A stretch of DNA of 42,362 nt from Microcaldota archaeon (lineage in GTDB: Archaea; Micrarchaeota; Micrarchaeia; Burarchaeales; JAKAKT01). Numbering within the stretch: position 1 is the first letter of the stretch; the number at the start of each line of letters is the position of its first letter. The notes under the pieces were generated by a model, which made no database searches, was not told the DNA's origin, and was given only the letters and a program-made list of their open reading frames with translations. Below are positions 15,799 through 23,475 of the stretch, one piece after another. The position numbers and the translations under genes are program-made. The DNA is taken from NCBI GenBank assembly GCA_021813385.1, contig JAKAKT010000030.1:1-42362 (forward strand), read 5' to 3'.

Positions 15799-16337
15799 TA
15801 ATCACCATTGCGGGAATGTCAGGGAGCGGCAAGAATACTGTCGGAGAGCTTGTCGCGAAAATGCTGAAGCTCAAAACAATTGAATATACATTCAAGGACT
15901 ATGCGCGGGATATGGGAATCGATTTGATGGAATTCCAGAAGATGGCGCGCGAGGATGAGAAAATCGACCGGGAGTTCGACAAGCGCGTTGCTAAGGCAGC
16001 GGGAAAGGGCAATTGCGTTGTCACCACGTGGCTTGCTCCTTGGACCGTGAAGAAAGCGGGTTTGCGGGTTTGGCTTGATGCAAGCGAGGGGACGAGGGCA
16101 AAGAGGATTGCGAAGAGGGAGAAGATGAGCCAGAAGGCCGCTCTCGCCCACCTGAAGAAGCGCGACAAGGACAACATCACCCGCTACAAAAAACTTTACG
16201 GAATCGATATCACGGACAAGGGCATTTTCGACCTCATAATAAAGACCGACCACATATTGCCCGAGGATATCGCCGATGCGATAGTTCTTACTGCCCAATC
16301 ATTAAAAAAATCAAAGATGCAAAAGAGGTGCGAATAA
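15795..16337 (+). CDS. cmk: Cytidylate kinase
   Basis: Phosphorylates CMP and dCMP. The P-loop is GMSGSGKNT at residues 7-15. The archaeal Cmk pattern continues with YARDMGIDLMEFQKMAREDEKIDREFD and WLAPW, with a lid region RIAKREKMSQKAALAHLKKRDKDNITRYKKLYGID. Its 180 residues are normal. It overlaps the DUF106 gene by 4 nt. Confidence 0.95.
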   Translation: MIITIAGMSGSGKNTVGELVAKMLKLKTIEYTFKDYARDMGIDLMEFQKMAREDEKIDREFDKRVAKAAGKGNCVVTTWLAPWTVKKAGLRVWLDASEGTRAKRIAKREKMSQKAALAHLKKRDKDNITRYKKLYGIDITDKGIFDLIIKTDHILPEDIADAIVLTAQSLKKSKMQKRCE

Positions 16338-16528
16338 AAATAAGCAATGAACTCGGGTCAGGGACAAACCCGGAACAAAAAAATAAAAAAAAACAAACAA
16401 TCCCGGCGCCCCCGAGGGCGCAAATCTCGAGCGAACCGTGCGAGCGAGTTTTTGGTTTTTTTGTTCGCATGTTCGGGCGAGCGGGGTTGTTTGTATCTGG
16501 TCGTTGTCCAAGCTAAGAGGTGCGTTTG
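16338..16528 (+). other. Spacer with GC-rich hairpin and T-runs
   Basis: A 191-nt spacer after cmk with no gene. A poly-A stretch leads into a perfect hairpin at 16406-16421 (GCGCCC, loop CCGA, GGGCGC). T-runs follow at about 16451-16464. A similar hairpin stands after cbf5 at 17744-17757. L34e, which in many archaea sits between cmk and L14e, is not found here. Confidence 0.5.
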
Positions 16529-16744
16529 ATGGGAACATTCGAAAAGGGAAGGGTCTGCGTGAAGAACTTCGGCAGGGAAAAAGGAGCGAAATGCGTTGTT
16601 GTGAACATTCTCGACGAGAATTTCGTAGAGGTCCTCTGCAAAGATCGGAAGAAGAGGAGAAAATGCAACAGGAGGCACCTTGTGCCGACAGAGGAAATGA
16701 TGGCTATCGGCAGTGACGAGGAAGCCGCCAAGGCCCTGGCTTGA
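16529..16744 (+). CDS. rpl14e: 50S ribosomal protein L14e (eL14)
   Basis: A short KOW-domain protein of the archaeal large subunit. MGTFEKGRVCVKNFGREKGAKCVVVNILDENFVEVLCKDRKKRRKCNRRHLVPTEE is the family pattern throughout. GAGGTG at 16517-16522 fixes ATG 16529 rather than the in-frame start at 16520. Its 71 residues put it at the short end of the family. cbf5 follows after 4 nt. Confidence 0.93.
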   Translation: MGTFEKGRVCVKNFGREKGAKCVVVNILDENFVEVLCKDRKKRRKCNRRHLVPTEEMMAIGSDEEAAKALA

Positions 16745-16748
16745 GCTT

Positions 16749-17708
16749 ATGGAAAAAAATGAAGCGATTGTAAAAAAGGATTTCGAGACCGACATGAAAT
16801 ATGGGAAGCGCCCGGACGAGAGAACAGTTGAGGAATTGCTGGACATGGGCATTGCGGTTATAGACAAGCCTTGCGGGCCCTCGAGCCACGAGGTCTCCGC
16901 ATGGGCGAGACGGATCATCGGCGCGAACAAGACAGGCCACTCGGGAACCCTTGATCCAAGGGTATCCGGAGTATTGCCGGTGGGCTTCAACCGCTCGACG
17001 AGAGGGATGTCCTACCTGGCCAAATCGGACAAGGAGTATGTCTGCGCCATGCGCTACCACGCAAAGCTTTCCGACGAGAAAATCCGGAGCGTCATGGGGA
17101 AATTCGTGGGAGAACTCACCCAAACTCCTCCAGTCCGCTCGGCGGTAGCCCGTCGGCCCCGCAAGAGAAAGGTTTATTACCTTAATATTCTAGAAATTAA
17201 CTCACCCGAAGTTCTCTTCGTGGTAGGATGCCAGGCAGGAACCTATGTCCGCAAGCTGTGTTTTGACATGGGAAAGCTCGCGGGGTGCGGAGCCCACATG
17301 AGCGAGCTAAGAAGAACGAAAGCCGGCGTATTCAGCGAGAAGGATTCCCATTCGCTTCAAGACCTGAGTGACGCCTACTGGCTTTGGAAGGAGAAAGGCC
17401 AAGAAAGGGAGATTCGCGCATGCGTCCTCCCGTTCGAGAGCTCAGTATCCCCAAAAAAGCTATGGGTCGCCGATCAGGCAGTAGAAGCCTTGTGCTCGGG
17501 CGCACCGCTTGCAGCTCCCGGAATTTCGAGGCTTGAAAAGGGATTTGCGCAGGGCGACGATGTCGCCATCTTCACGCTCAAGGGCGAGCTCGTTTCCTTC
17601 GGGAAAGCGCTCGTCGGCTGGGAAGGCGCCCTCTCGATGGAGAAAGGGCTCGTGACAACAACTGAGAAGGTGATGATGAAGAAAGGGACGTATCCCCGAT
17701 GCTGGTAA
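16749..17708 (+). CDS. cbf5: tRNA/rRNA pseudouridine synthase Cbf5 (TruB family)
   Basis: The catalytic subunit of H/ACA guide RNPs, making pseudouridine in rRNA and position 55 of tRNA. The catalytic aspartate lies in GHSGTLDPRVSG. The family pattern continues with YVCAMRYHAKLSDEKIRSVMGKFVGELTQTPP and GTYVRKLCFDMGKLAGCGAHMSELRRTKAG. A PUA domain forms the C-terminus (from about residue 240). ATG 16749 gives 319 residues; the in-frame ATG 16713 lies within L14e. Position 55 of tRNA is in the T loop, which is split by introns in the nearby tRNA genes, so modification probably follows splicing; that is inference. Confidence 0.95.
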   Translation: MEKNEAIVKKDFETDMKYGKRPDERTVEELLDMGIAVIDKPCGPSSHEVSAWARRIIGANKTGHSGTLDPRVSGVLPVGFNRSTRGMSYLAKSDKEYVCAMRYHAKLSDEKIRSVMGKFVGELTQTPPVRSAVARRPRKRKVYYLNILEINSPEVLFVVGCQAGTYVRKLCFDMGKLAGCGAHMSELRRTKAGVFSEKDSHSLQDLSDAYWLWKEKGQEREIRACVLPFESSVSPKKLWVADQAVEALCSGAPLAAPGISRLEKGFAQGDDVAIFTLKGELVSFGKALVGWEGALSMEKGLVTTTEKVMMKKGTYPRCW

Positions 17709-17743
17709 GGAAGGGCACGAAAAAACATAAAATTAAAAAAGCG

Positions 17744-17757
17744 GCGCCTCGGGGCGC
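17744..17757 (+). terminator. GC-rich hairpin after cbf5
   Basis: GCGCC, loop TCGG, GGCGC, flanked by A- and T-rich sequence 36 nt after the cbf5 stop and 48 nt before tRNA-Ser. It resembles the hairpin at 16406-16421. A terminator is possible, but archaeal terminators are mainly T-runs, so its function is uncertain. Confidence 0.35.
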
Positions 17758-17772
17758 AAGAAATTATTTGTG

Positions 17773-17781
17773 CAATATATC
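17773..17781 (+). promoter_or_regulatory. TATA box of tRNA-Ser
   Basis: CAATATATC stands about 28 nt before the first base of the tRNA-Ser gene, the normal spacing for an archaeal promoter. Confidence 0.6.
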
Positions 17782-17804
17782 TTCGTGTCCGATATCGCAT
17801 TAAT

Positions 17805-18039
17805 GCCGGGGTGGCGGAACCTGGTAACGCGTATGCCTGGAATCCGATTCGGGGGAAACCTCGAGTCGCCCCGGTAGCATATGGTCCTCACGGGCCGCAT
17901 GGGTTCAAGCTTTTCTTTCTTTAGAAAAGAAAGAAACCACCGAGGCTTTCAAAAAAGAAAGAAAAACCTTGGAAAAAGAAAGAAACAACGAGGAAGAGAC
18001 CGCTCGTCTCTTTGCTGCCCAAAAATCCCATCCCCGGCG
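17805..18039 (+). tRNA. tRNA-Ser(GGA) with two introns
   Basis: A class II tRNA gene split twice. Acceptor GCCGGGG (17805-17811) pairs with CCCCGGC (18032-18038), discriminator G18039. Anticodon stem TATGC (17832-17836) pairs with GCATA (17877-17881); anticodon GGA is 17839-17841. A 33-nt intron at the canonical 37/38 site (17843-17875) forms a bulge-helix-bulge: CTGG of the exon pairs with intron CCGG, and the intron has a hairpin capped by GAAA. A long variable arm follows. T stem ATGGG (17899-17903) pairs with CCCAT (18027-18031), but the T loop is split by a second intron of 116 nt. Removing both leaves 86 nt. No CCA is encoded. Confidence 0.9.
17907..18022 (+). other. T-loop intron of tRNA-Ser, 116 nt
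   Basis: The intron lies between TTC and AAAT of the T loop (about position 56/57; the exact site can slide by 2 nt because AA occurs on both sides). It begins with a pyrimidine run that folds on an AAAGAAAGAAA run (11 bp). Two more purine-rich repeats follow, then a hairpin AAGAGAC-CGCTC-GTCTCTT, and it ends in GCCCAA. Positions 17955-17984 match the tRNA-Leu intron at 28 of 30 places. Confidence 0.8.
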
Positions 18040-18069
18040 CTTTTAAACTTATGAAGGAGTTGGCTGTGC

Positions 18070-18681
18070 ATGAAACAAAAGAAAACAGACAAAGAAGTTC
18101 CAAAAGACCTCAAGGTCGAAGGAAAGGAGATTAAGGGCATCGTAAGGATTACCGGAAAGGATTTGCGAGGGGACCTCTCCCTTAAGAGGGCTCTCACGAA
18201 AATAAAGGGAGTCGGGATTAGGACGTCTGAAATAATGTCAGAAGTAGTCCTGAAGGAGCTCTCGCTTCCGGATTCAACCGTGGTCGGCTCGCTTTCCGAA
18301 GAGCAGATTGAAAAAGTTGAGCACATGCTCTCGAATCCAGTAAAGTTCGGGGTACCGAGCTACATGACGAACAGGCGGAAGGACAACGAGACAGGGCAGG
18401 ACAGGCACATGACGGGCACAGATCTCACATTTACGGTAAAGCAAGACATTGAGAAAGAGAAGCTATTGAACACGTGGAGGGGCTATAGGCACGCCTACGG
18501 CCAGAAAGTCCGCGGGCAAAGGACGAGGAGCACTGGAAGGACAGGGATGTCCGTAGGAGTCATAAGAAAGTCCATCGCGATGAAGGCAGGAGGGCCTGCT
18601 GCCGCAGCCCCGGGTGCTGCCGCTGCAGCCACCGCCGCTGCCCCGGCAAAGAAAGAGGAGACAAAAACTGATAAAAAGTGA
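18070..18681 (+). CDS. rps13: 30S ribosomal protein S13 (uS13)
   Basis: A small-subunit head protein contacting P-site tRNA and S19. The helix-two-turns-helix region KRALTKIKGVGIRTSEIMSEVVLKE and the basic end YRHAYGQKVRGQRTRSTGRTGMSVGVIRK are conserved. The first 20 residues are a Lys-rich extension. The last 35 are an Ala/Pro-rich tail ending in Lys/Glu, not part of the usual fold. Total 203 residues, against about 150-170 in the family. It is the first gene of the alpha-type cluster. Confidence 0.95.
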   Translation: MKQKKTDKEVPKDLKVEGKEIKGIVRITGKDLRGDLSLKRALTKIKGVGIRTSEIMSEVVLKELSLPDSTVVGSLSEEQIEKVEHMLSNPVKFGVPSYMTNRRKDNETGQDRHMTGTDLTFTVKQDIEKEKLLNTWRGYRHAYGQKVRGQRTRSTGRTGMSVGVIRKSIAMKAGGPAAAAPGAAAAATAAAPAKKEETKTDKK

Positions 18682-18691
18682 GGTTGTTTAG

Positions 18692-19210
18692 ATGGGCGAT
18701 CCAAGAACACTTAAGAAAAAATATGAGTCCCCGAGGAAATTGTGGGACAGCACCAGGATAGCGGAGGAGAGCGGCCTCATAGAGGAATACGGCCTGAAGA
18801 ACACGCGCGAGCTCTGGAAGGCGAAAGCCCAGCTGGGCAAGGTAAGGCGTGAAGCGAGGAAGCTCCTGTCAAAAGGTGAGCAGGGCAAGGCTCTGGCAAA
18901 GCAGCTACTTGATAAAGTCGTGCGCCTAGGCCTAGGCACTGAGACAACGAGCATTGAGGATTTACTGTCGCTTACTCTCAGGGACATTCTCGAGAGAAGG
19001 CTCCAGACGCAGGTCTTCAAGAAGGGATTTGCCAAGTCTCTCCCGCAGAGCAGGCAGCTGATAAAGCACGGCTTCATTTCAATCAGCGGGAAAAAAGTGT
19101 CGGTCCCCGGATACGTCGTTCCGGTCTCGCAAGAGAAGCTGATTGGATACTACAAGGCAATTGACATAAACTCAGGCGGGGGCGAGGGAAAGGCCCCAAA
19201 AGCCTCTTGA
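18692..19210 (+). CDS. rps4: 30S ribosomal protein S4 (uS4)
   Basis: A primary 16S rRNA-binding protein. It has the archaeal N-terminal part ([37 protein letters not shown]) and the S4 RNA-binding domain ([42 protein letters not shown]). 172 residues. GAGGTTGTTTAG stands before the ATG. Confidence 0.96.
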   Translation: MGDPRTLKKKYESPRKLWDSTRIAEESGLIEEYGLKNTRELWKAKAQLGKVRREARKLLSKGEQGKALAKQLLDKVVRLGLGTETTSIEDLLSLTLRDILERRLQTQVFKKGFAKSLPQSRQLIKHGFISISGKKVSVPGYVVPVSQEKLIGYYKAIDINSGGGEGKAPKAS

Positions 19211-19220
19211 CGGTGATTGG

Positions 19221-19781
19221 ATGAGCAAGAATGAGAAGGATGAACCTGTGAACGAGGAACCGAAAGCCGAGAAGGCGCAGGCTCCAGCCCAGGCACCAGA
19301 ACCAAAACCAGCCCCGGTTCAGGCTCCTGCACAACAAGCCCAAGCGCCCGAAGAGCCATCGGACAAGGCAACTATTGTGAAAAAGATTGTTCGTGGCGAA
19401 ACGAGATGGGGAGTTGCCCACATATTCTCCTCGAAAAACAACACCATAATAACGATTACTGATTTGAGCGGGGCTGAGACAATCGCAAAGGCAAGCGGCG
19501 GGATGATTGTGAAAGCCGATAGGGAAGAAGGCTCGCCCTACGCCGCCATGCAGGCTGCTTTCAAGGCAGCCGACCAAGCGAAGCTAAGGGGGATAACGTC
19601 GATTCACATTCGCATAAGGGCCCCAGGGGGCCATGGGGCGAAGACTCCGGGCCCGGGAGCGCAGGCAGTTGTCAGGGCTCTTGCGAGGTCAGGCTTGAGG
19701 ATAGGTAAAATCGAGGACGTGACCCCCATACCGACCGACACCACAAAGAGGCCGGGCGGAAGGAGGGGCCGCAGGGTGTGA
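19221..19781 (+). CDS. rps11: 30S ribosomal protein S11 (uS11)
   Basis: A platform protein near the E site. From about residue 58 it is a standard S11: [51 protein letters not shown], then [33 protein letters not shown] and the conserved end [19 protein letters not shown]. The first 50 residues are a Pro/Ala/Gln-rich extension absent from most members. It lies between S4 and RpoD as usual. Confidence 0.95.
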   Translation: MSKNEKDEPVNEEPKAEKAQAPAQAPEPKPAPVQAPAQQAQAPEEPSDKATIVKKIVRGETRWGVAHIFSSKNNTIITITDLSGAETIAKASGGMIVKADREEGSPYAAMQAAFKAADQAKLRGITSIHIRIRAPGGHGAKTPGPGAQAVVRALARSGLRIGKIEDVTPIPTDTTKRPGGRRGRRV

Positions 19782-19785
19782 GCCT

Positions 19786-20364
19786 ATGAAAATTGATATA
19801 ACCAAATGCGATGAGTTGGAGATGGACTTCCGGCTCACAGAGGCGACTGTAGCGTTCGCCAATGCGATGCGCAGGATTGCATTGTCCGAAATCCCCACCT
19901 TTGCGATAGAGGATGTGACATTCTACGAGAACACCTCGGCCTTTTTCGACGAATACCTTGCGAACAGGCTCGCGCTTGTGCCATTGACAACGGACCCGAA
20001 ATACACCGAGAAGGACGAAATCTCGTTCATGCTCGAAGGCCAAGGCCCGGGCACAATCTACTCTGAATCGCTCAAGAGCACTGATAAGAAAATCGATGTC
20101 GCGAACGAGAAAATACCGCTGCTCAAGCTTACTGAGGGCCAGACCATACGGCTCGAGGCGAAAGCGAAGCTTGGGGCTGCGAAGAAGCATGCCAAGCATC
20201 AGGCGTGCCTAATAACCTACAAGTACAGCGACGACAAAAAGGACACGTTCGATTTTCACATGGAATCCTTCGGGCAGCTTACTCCGAAGCAGATAATGAA
20301 AAAGACGCTCGAACTTCTCGAACTGAAGTGCGACGAATTGGAGGCTGGATTAAAAGAATCGTGA
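19786..20364 (+). CDS. rpoD: DNA-directed RNA polymerase subunit D (Rpb3/RpoA-like)
   Basis: A platform subunit of archaeal RNA polymerase, pairing with RpoL and joined by RpoN and RpoP. VAFANAMRRIALSEIPTFAIEDVTFYENTSAFFDEYLANRLALVPLTTD is the conserved dimerisation core. Its 192 residues are short compared with the roughly 260 of many archaea, and the Cys-rich Fe-S domain is absent. The 3' end holds TTAAAA (20350-20355), which may act as the promoter for the tRNA-Leu gene 22 nt later. Confidence 0.94.
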   Translation: MKIDITKCDELEMDFRLTEATVAFANAMRRIALSEIPTFAIEDVTFYENTSAFFDEYLANRLALVPLTTDPKYTEKDEISFMLEGQGPGTIYSESLKSTDKKIDVANEKIPLLKLTEGQTIRLEAKAKLGAAKKHAKHQACLITYKYSDDKKDTFDFHMESFGQLTPKQIMKKTLELLELKCDELEAGLKES

Positions 20365-20376
20365 GTTCACGATTTT

Positions 20377-20575
20377 GCGGGGGTGGCAGAGTCAGGTCAA
20401 ATGCGCAGGACTGAGGCAGCCTTTTGTTCGTCGGGCTCACAAAAGCCTGGGGAAAACTGGCTTTGGAACTCCTGTGCCCTAGCGGCTGCGTGGGTTCTGG
20501 CTTTTTCTTTCTTGGGAAGAAAGAAAAACCCAGGAAAAAGAAAGAAGAAGTCGCCCAAAAATCCCATCCCCCGCA
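20377..20575 (+). tRNA. tRNA-Leu(GAG) with two introns
   Basis: Acceptor GCGGGGG (20377-20383) pairs with CCCCCGC (20568-20574), discriminator A20575. Anticodon stem CAGGA (20406-20410) pairs with TCCTG (20470-20474); anticodon GAG is 20413-20415. A 52-nt intron at 37/38 (20417-20468) shows a full bulge-helix-bulge: exon CTGA with intron TTGG (two wobbles), 3-nt bulges GGC and AAC, and a second helix AGCC with GGCT. T stem GTGGG (20490-20494) pairs with CCCAT (20563-20567), with a 61-nt intron in the loop. The spliced tRNA is 86 nt, right for a class II tRNA. A T-run follows the gene. Confidence 0.9.
20498..20558 (+). other. T-loop intron of tRNA-Leu, 61 nt
   Basis: The intron separates TTC from AAAT in the T loop (position 56/57). 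Here the site is nearly fixed, because TGG follows TTC and would not fit a T loop. A pyrimidine run can pair with either of two purine repeats: a 12-bp hairpin closed by GGG, or a longer stem from GGCTT to AAGTC. The 3' boundary GCCCAAAAATCCCAT is the same as in tRNA-Ser. Confidence 0.8.
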
Positions 20576-20623
20576 TTTTTATATGCAAAGTGATGCTTCA
20601 AAAAAATCAAAAAGGATGATGAT

Positions 20624-20980
20624 ATGGACAGACAAACCGAAATACCAGAAGTGAGGGAGCTCATCGTGTTCCTCGAAAAGGCTTCCAAGAAAAACAAAGC
20701 GCCCATCTGGGCTGACATAGCGAGAAGGCTTTCTAGGCCAAGGCGAGGCATGGCGAGTGTTAATGTTGGAAAAATCGAGAAGAATACCAAAGAGGGCGAC
20801 ACAGTTCTCGTCCCAGGCAAGGTGCTCTCGGCAGGGTTGCTCACCCACGGGGTCGATGTCGCAGCGCTGAAATTCTCGATGGATGCAGAGAGGAAAATAA
20901 GCTCGCAAGGGTCGTGCATGGACATCAAGGCCCTCGCTGAGAAGAATCCGAAAGGAACAGGAGTGAAAATTCTCGAGTGA
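20624..20980 (+). CDS. rpl18e: 50S ribosomal protein L18e (eL18)
   Basis: A large-subunit protein of archaea and eukaryotes, related in fold to L15. KKNKAPIWADIARRLSRPRRGMASVNVGKIEKNTKEGDTVLVPGKVLSAGLL is diagnostic. Its 118 residues are normal. It is the first gene of the L18e-L13-S9-RpoN group after tRNA-Leu. Confidence 0.95.
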   Translation: MDRQTEIPEVRELIVFLEKASKKNKAPIWADIARRLSRPRRGMASVNVGKIEKNTKEGDTVLVPGKVLSAGLLTHGVDVAALKFSMDAERKISSQGSCMDIKALAEKNPKGTGVKILE

Positions 20981-21003
20981 TTTCGATTAACAGGAGTGAT
21001 GTT

Positions 21004-21429
21004 ATGAAAATTATTGATGCCAAGGGATGCGTTCTGGGGAGGATAGGCGCACGCGTTGCGAAGATGCTTCTTTCGGGAGAGGAAGTTGCTCTCGTTAACG
21101 CCGGCGAAGCGATAATTTCCGGCAATCCTCAGGCAACGACCGAGAAATATGCCGCAAGAAGAAGCGCAAAGAACAAAGCGAATCCAGAGCACTCTCCGCA
21201 CTGGCCGAGGAGGCCAGATTTGCTCGTCAGGAGGATGCTGAGAGGCATGCTTCCATACAGGACGACGAGGGGCAGGACTGCTTTCAAGAGGCTCAAGGTC
21301 TACTCGAGCCAGCCTGCTGAATTCGGGCGGGCTGAAGTCCTCGAGGGCACAAGCTCTTCGAGACTCCGGACGCGCTTCATCACGATCAATGAACTGTGCA
21401 AGAACCTAGGGTTCAGGGTGGGTAAATGA
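21004..21429 (+). CDS. rpl13: 50S ribosomal protein L13 (uL13)
   Basis: An early-assembly large-subunit protein. MKIIDAKGCVLGRIGARVAKMLLSGEEVALVNAGEAIISGN and the later RRMLRGMLPYRTTRGRTAFKRLKVY are typical. AGGAGTGATGTT before ATG 21004 sets the start (141 residues); GTG 20977 overlaps the end of L18e and would add nine residues. Its stop overlaps the S9 start (ATGA). Confidence 0.95.
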   Translation: MKIIDAKGCVLGRIGARVAKMLLSGEEVALVNAGEAIISGNPQATTEKYAARRSAKNKANPEHSPHWPRRPDLLVRRMLRGMLPYRTTRGRTAFKRLKVYSSQPAEFGRAEVLEGTSSSRLRTRFITINELCKNLGFRVGK

Positions 21430-21932
21430 AGAAGAAAACAGAAAAGACTGAAAAGGCCCCGGAGAAGGACCTCGAAGCCGGTGCTGCTCCAGCCCCGAAA
21501 AAGAAGGGAGATAGGAAGGGCGGAAAAAAGAAAGAAAAGATCTTCCACGCGAGGGGAAAAAGGAAAGAGAGCATTGCGAGGGCGACGATTACTGAAGGCA
21601 AGGGGATTGTCAGGGTAAACAAGATGCTCATAGATTTCGTCGAGCCAGAAAGGCTGCGCGATATCGTGATGGAGCCTATCCAGCTCGCAGGTGATATCGC
21701 TTCGAACATCGACATCTCTGTGAATGTCAAGGGCGGAGGCGTTGTAGGACAGATGCAGGCTGCCCGGGTTTCCATTGCGAAGGCCCTGGTGAAGCACTCT
21801 GGGAGCGAGGAGCTAAAGCAGAGGATGCTCGCACTCGACAGGAATATGCTTGTCGAGGACAAGAGGCGCGTCGAGCCGAAGAAATACAAGGGCCCGAAAG
21901 CGAGAGCAAGATACCAGAAATCATACAGATGA
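21426..21932 (+). CDS. rps9: 30S ribosomal protein S9 (uS9)
   Basis: A small-subunit head protein whose C-terminal tail reaches P-site tRNA. It has the family start of the fold ([24 protein letters not shown]), the core ([26 protein letters not shown]) and the basic end [14 protein letters not shown]. About 38 residues of Lys/Pro/Ala-rich sequence precede the fold, so the protein has 168 residues instead of about 130. Confidence 0.95.
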   Translation: MKKKTEKTEKAPEKDLEAGAAPAPKKKGDRKGGKKKEKIFHARGKRKESIARATITEGKGIVRVNKMLIDFVEPERLRDIVMEPIQLAGDIASNIDISVNVKGGGVVGQMQAARVSIAKALVKHSGSEELKQRMLALDRNMLVEDKRRVEPKKYKGPKARARYQKSYR

Positions 21933-21985
21933 GTTTATGGATGGAGGCTTCGGCTTCCTTTCCTATTACTTTGGGCGGTGATGAC

Positions 21986-22183
21986 ATGATGATACCGGTG
22001 AGGTGCTTCACGTGCGGTTCCGTTGTCGCGGACAAGTACGAGGAATACCGAGATAGGGTGAACGCAGGCGAGAAGCCAGCGACAGTGCTCGACAGCCTTG
22101 GGTTAAAGAGATACTGCTGCAGGAGGATGCTCCTTGCCCACGTCGAGGTAGTAGAAGAAGTTGTGAAGCACGGTAAGTTTTAG
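21986..22183 (+). CDS. rpoN: DNA-directed RNA polymerase subunit N (Rpb10)
   Basis: A small zinc subunit that stabilises the RpoD/RpoL platform. [11 protein letters not shown] starts the family, and the zinc ligands Cys7, Cys10, Cys44 and Cys45 are all present. GGTGATGAC before ATG 21986 decides the start; the longer frame from 21929 is not homologous. 65 residues. In many archaea rpoK and enolase follow before S2; here they are replaced by a thioredoxin-like gene and a tRNA. Confidence 0.95.
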   Translation: MMIPVRCFTCGSVVADKYEEYRDRVNAGEKPATVLDSLGLKRYCCRRMLLAHVEVVEEVVKHGKF

Positions 22184-22227
22184 GTTGTTCTTTCATTTAT
22201 TTATTTTACACCGTTTACATACGGCTC

Positions 22228-22234
22228 TATAAAT
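22228..22234 (+). promoter_or_regulatory. TATA box of the thioredoxin-like gene
   Basis: TATAAAT lies 53 nt before the start at 22287, predicting a leader of about 30 nt that contains the ribosome binding site GAGGTG at 22276-22281. This gene therefore seems to be transcribed separately from the ribosomal genes. Confidence 0.6.
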
Positions 22235-22286
22235 GTAATGCGTGCAATCTGGTGGGGGAGAGCACATAACAATTTGAGGTGTTTCG

Positions 22287-23318
22287 ATGAGCGATAAAGC
22301 TGAAAATAAAATCGACCAACCAAAGGAGATGAATATCTGGCAGTTGGCAACCGCCGTGCTTGCGGTTCTTCTGGTATTAGCCCTTTTTTGGGGGATAACC
22401 AAACCCGGTCAAGCTCCGGCCAGCAATACGGGAACTCCCGCCTCCCAGAACCAAGGAACAACCATAACCGCCCAACAGGCCGCTGACAAGACGATAAAAT
22501 ACATTAACGACTACTTGATGCAGGGCGCGGGGACCGCGACGCTAACGGGCGTTACCGATAATGCCCAATTCTATGATGTGGCAGTTGGGGTTAACGGGCA
22601 AGCGGTCGATCTCTACGTCACGAAGGACGGAAAGTATTTCGTCCCGAAAAACTATGTTTATGATTTGGACAAGCCAGTGCAAGCACCAGCTCAAACTCAG
22701 GCAAAATCAATCCCAAAGTCGGACAAACCAGAAGTCCAGCTCTACACAATGGCTTACTGCCCATACGGGAATCAGGCCGAGGGTGTGACGCAGCCGGTGG
22801 TGAAGCTGCTCAGCTCAAAGGTCGAAATTGTTCCCCATTTTGTAATCTACCCGAACTACCAGGGCGGGTCGGACGCGTATTGCATGAACAACGGAACGTT
22901 CTGTTCGATGCACGGGATACAGGAACTCCACGAAGACGTCCGCGAGCTCTGCATATACAAGTACCAGAAGGACAAATACTGGGATTATGTCGCCGCCAAC
23001 GATGCGGCCTGCACCGCCCAGAATGCGGATTCCTGCTGGGAAGCGGTCGCGAACTCAACCGGAATAGACACTGCCAAGGTGAAATCGTGCTATGACAGTG
23101 AGGCGACAACACTTCTGCAGAATGAAGTCGCCCTTAATAAGAAATACGGCGTTCAGGGCTCACCCGACTTGGTGGTAAACGGTGTCAGCGCGGGTAATAC
23201 CAGGTCCCCAGAGGGCTACAAGACGGACATCTGCTCCGCGTTCAACTCGCCTCCGAGCGAATGCAGCACGACCCTCAGTAATGCAGGTGGCACGGCAACC
23301 GGCGGATGCGGGACTTAA
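22287..23318 (+). CDS. Membrane-anchored thioredoxin-fold protein (DsbA/GILT-like)
   Basis: Probably a thiol oxidoreductase or a Cys-rich sensor held outside the membrane. One membrane segment (residues about 17-37) follows a short charged N-terminus. Then comes a PepSY-like stretch (about 60-125), a linker, and a thioredoxin fold from about 148. That fold has an active-site-like CPYG (Cys158), where the second cysteine of CXXC is missing. Further cysteines occur in the insert (YCMNNGTFC and later), so a disulfide pair may be made differently. The GSPDLVVNG near 290 fits the cis-Pro loop. It sits inside an otherwise ribosomal cluster. Confidence 0.75.
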   Translation: MSDKAENKIDQPKEMNIWQLATAVLAVLLVLALFWGITKPGQAPASNTGTPASQNQGTTITAQQAADKTIKYINDYLMQGAGTATLTGVTDNAQFYDVAVGVNGQAVDLYVTKDGKYFVPKNYVYDLDKPVQAPAQTQAKSIPKSDKPEVQLYTMAYCPYGNQAEGVTQPVVKLLSSKVEIVPHFVIYPNYQGGSDAYCMNNGTFCSMHGIQELHEDVRELCIYKYQKDKYWDYVAANDAACTAQNADSCWEAVANSTGIDTAKVKSCYDSEATTLLQNEVALNKKYGVQGSPDLVVNGVSAGNTRSPEGYKTDICSAFNSPPSECSTTLSNAGGTATGGCGT

Positions 23319-23475
23319 GTTCCGCCTCTTTTTACTTATTTTTTCTTCTTTCAACAACCTAGACTTATCGAAACCCTTTTAATCCTTACTTGCATCAATA
23401 ACAAGAGTTTCGTCGATACGACTGCCTCGACGGTTAAAAAATGAGGGGCATACGAGTATTGCGAAACGAGAAATT
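23319..23475 (+). other. Spacer with T-runs and tRNA-Pro promoter
   Basis: T-rich runs at 23329-23352 could end transcription of the thioredoxin-like gene. TTAAAAAA at 23434-23441, 35-42 nt before the tRNA, is the likely TATA element. I see no gene here. Confidence 0.5.

Noticed and set aside
17907-18022. CRISPR-like array from the repeated AAAGAAAGAAA units
   Set aside because: Units are short, purine-only and irregularly spaced, and they lie inside a tRNA intron.
20479-21201. 240-codon minus-strand frame opposite L18e and the tRNA-Leu intron
   Set aside because: Shadow of L18e and L13 extended by the purine-rich intron; no domain.
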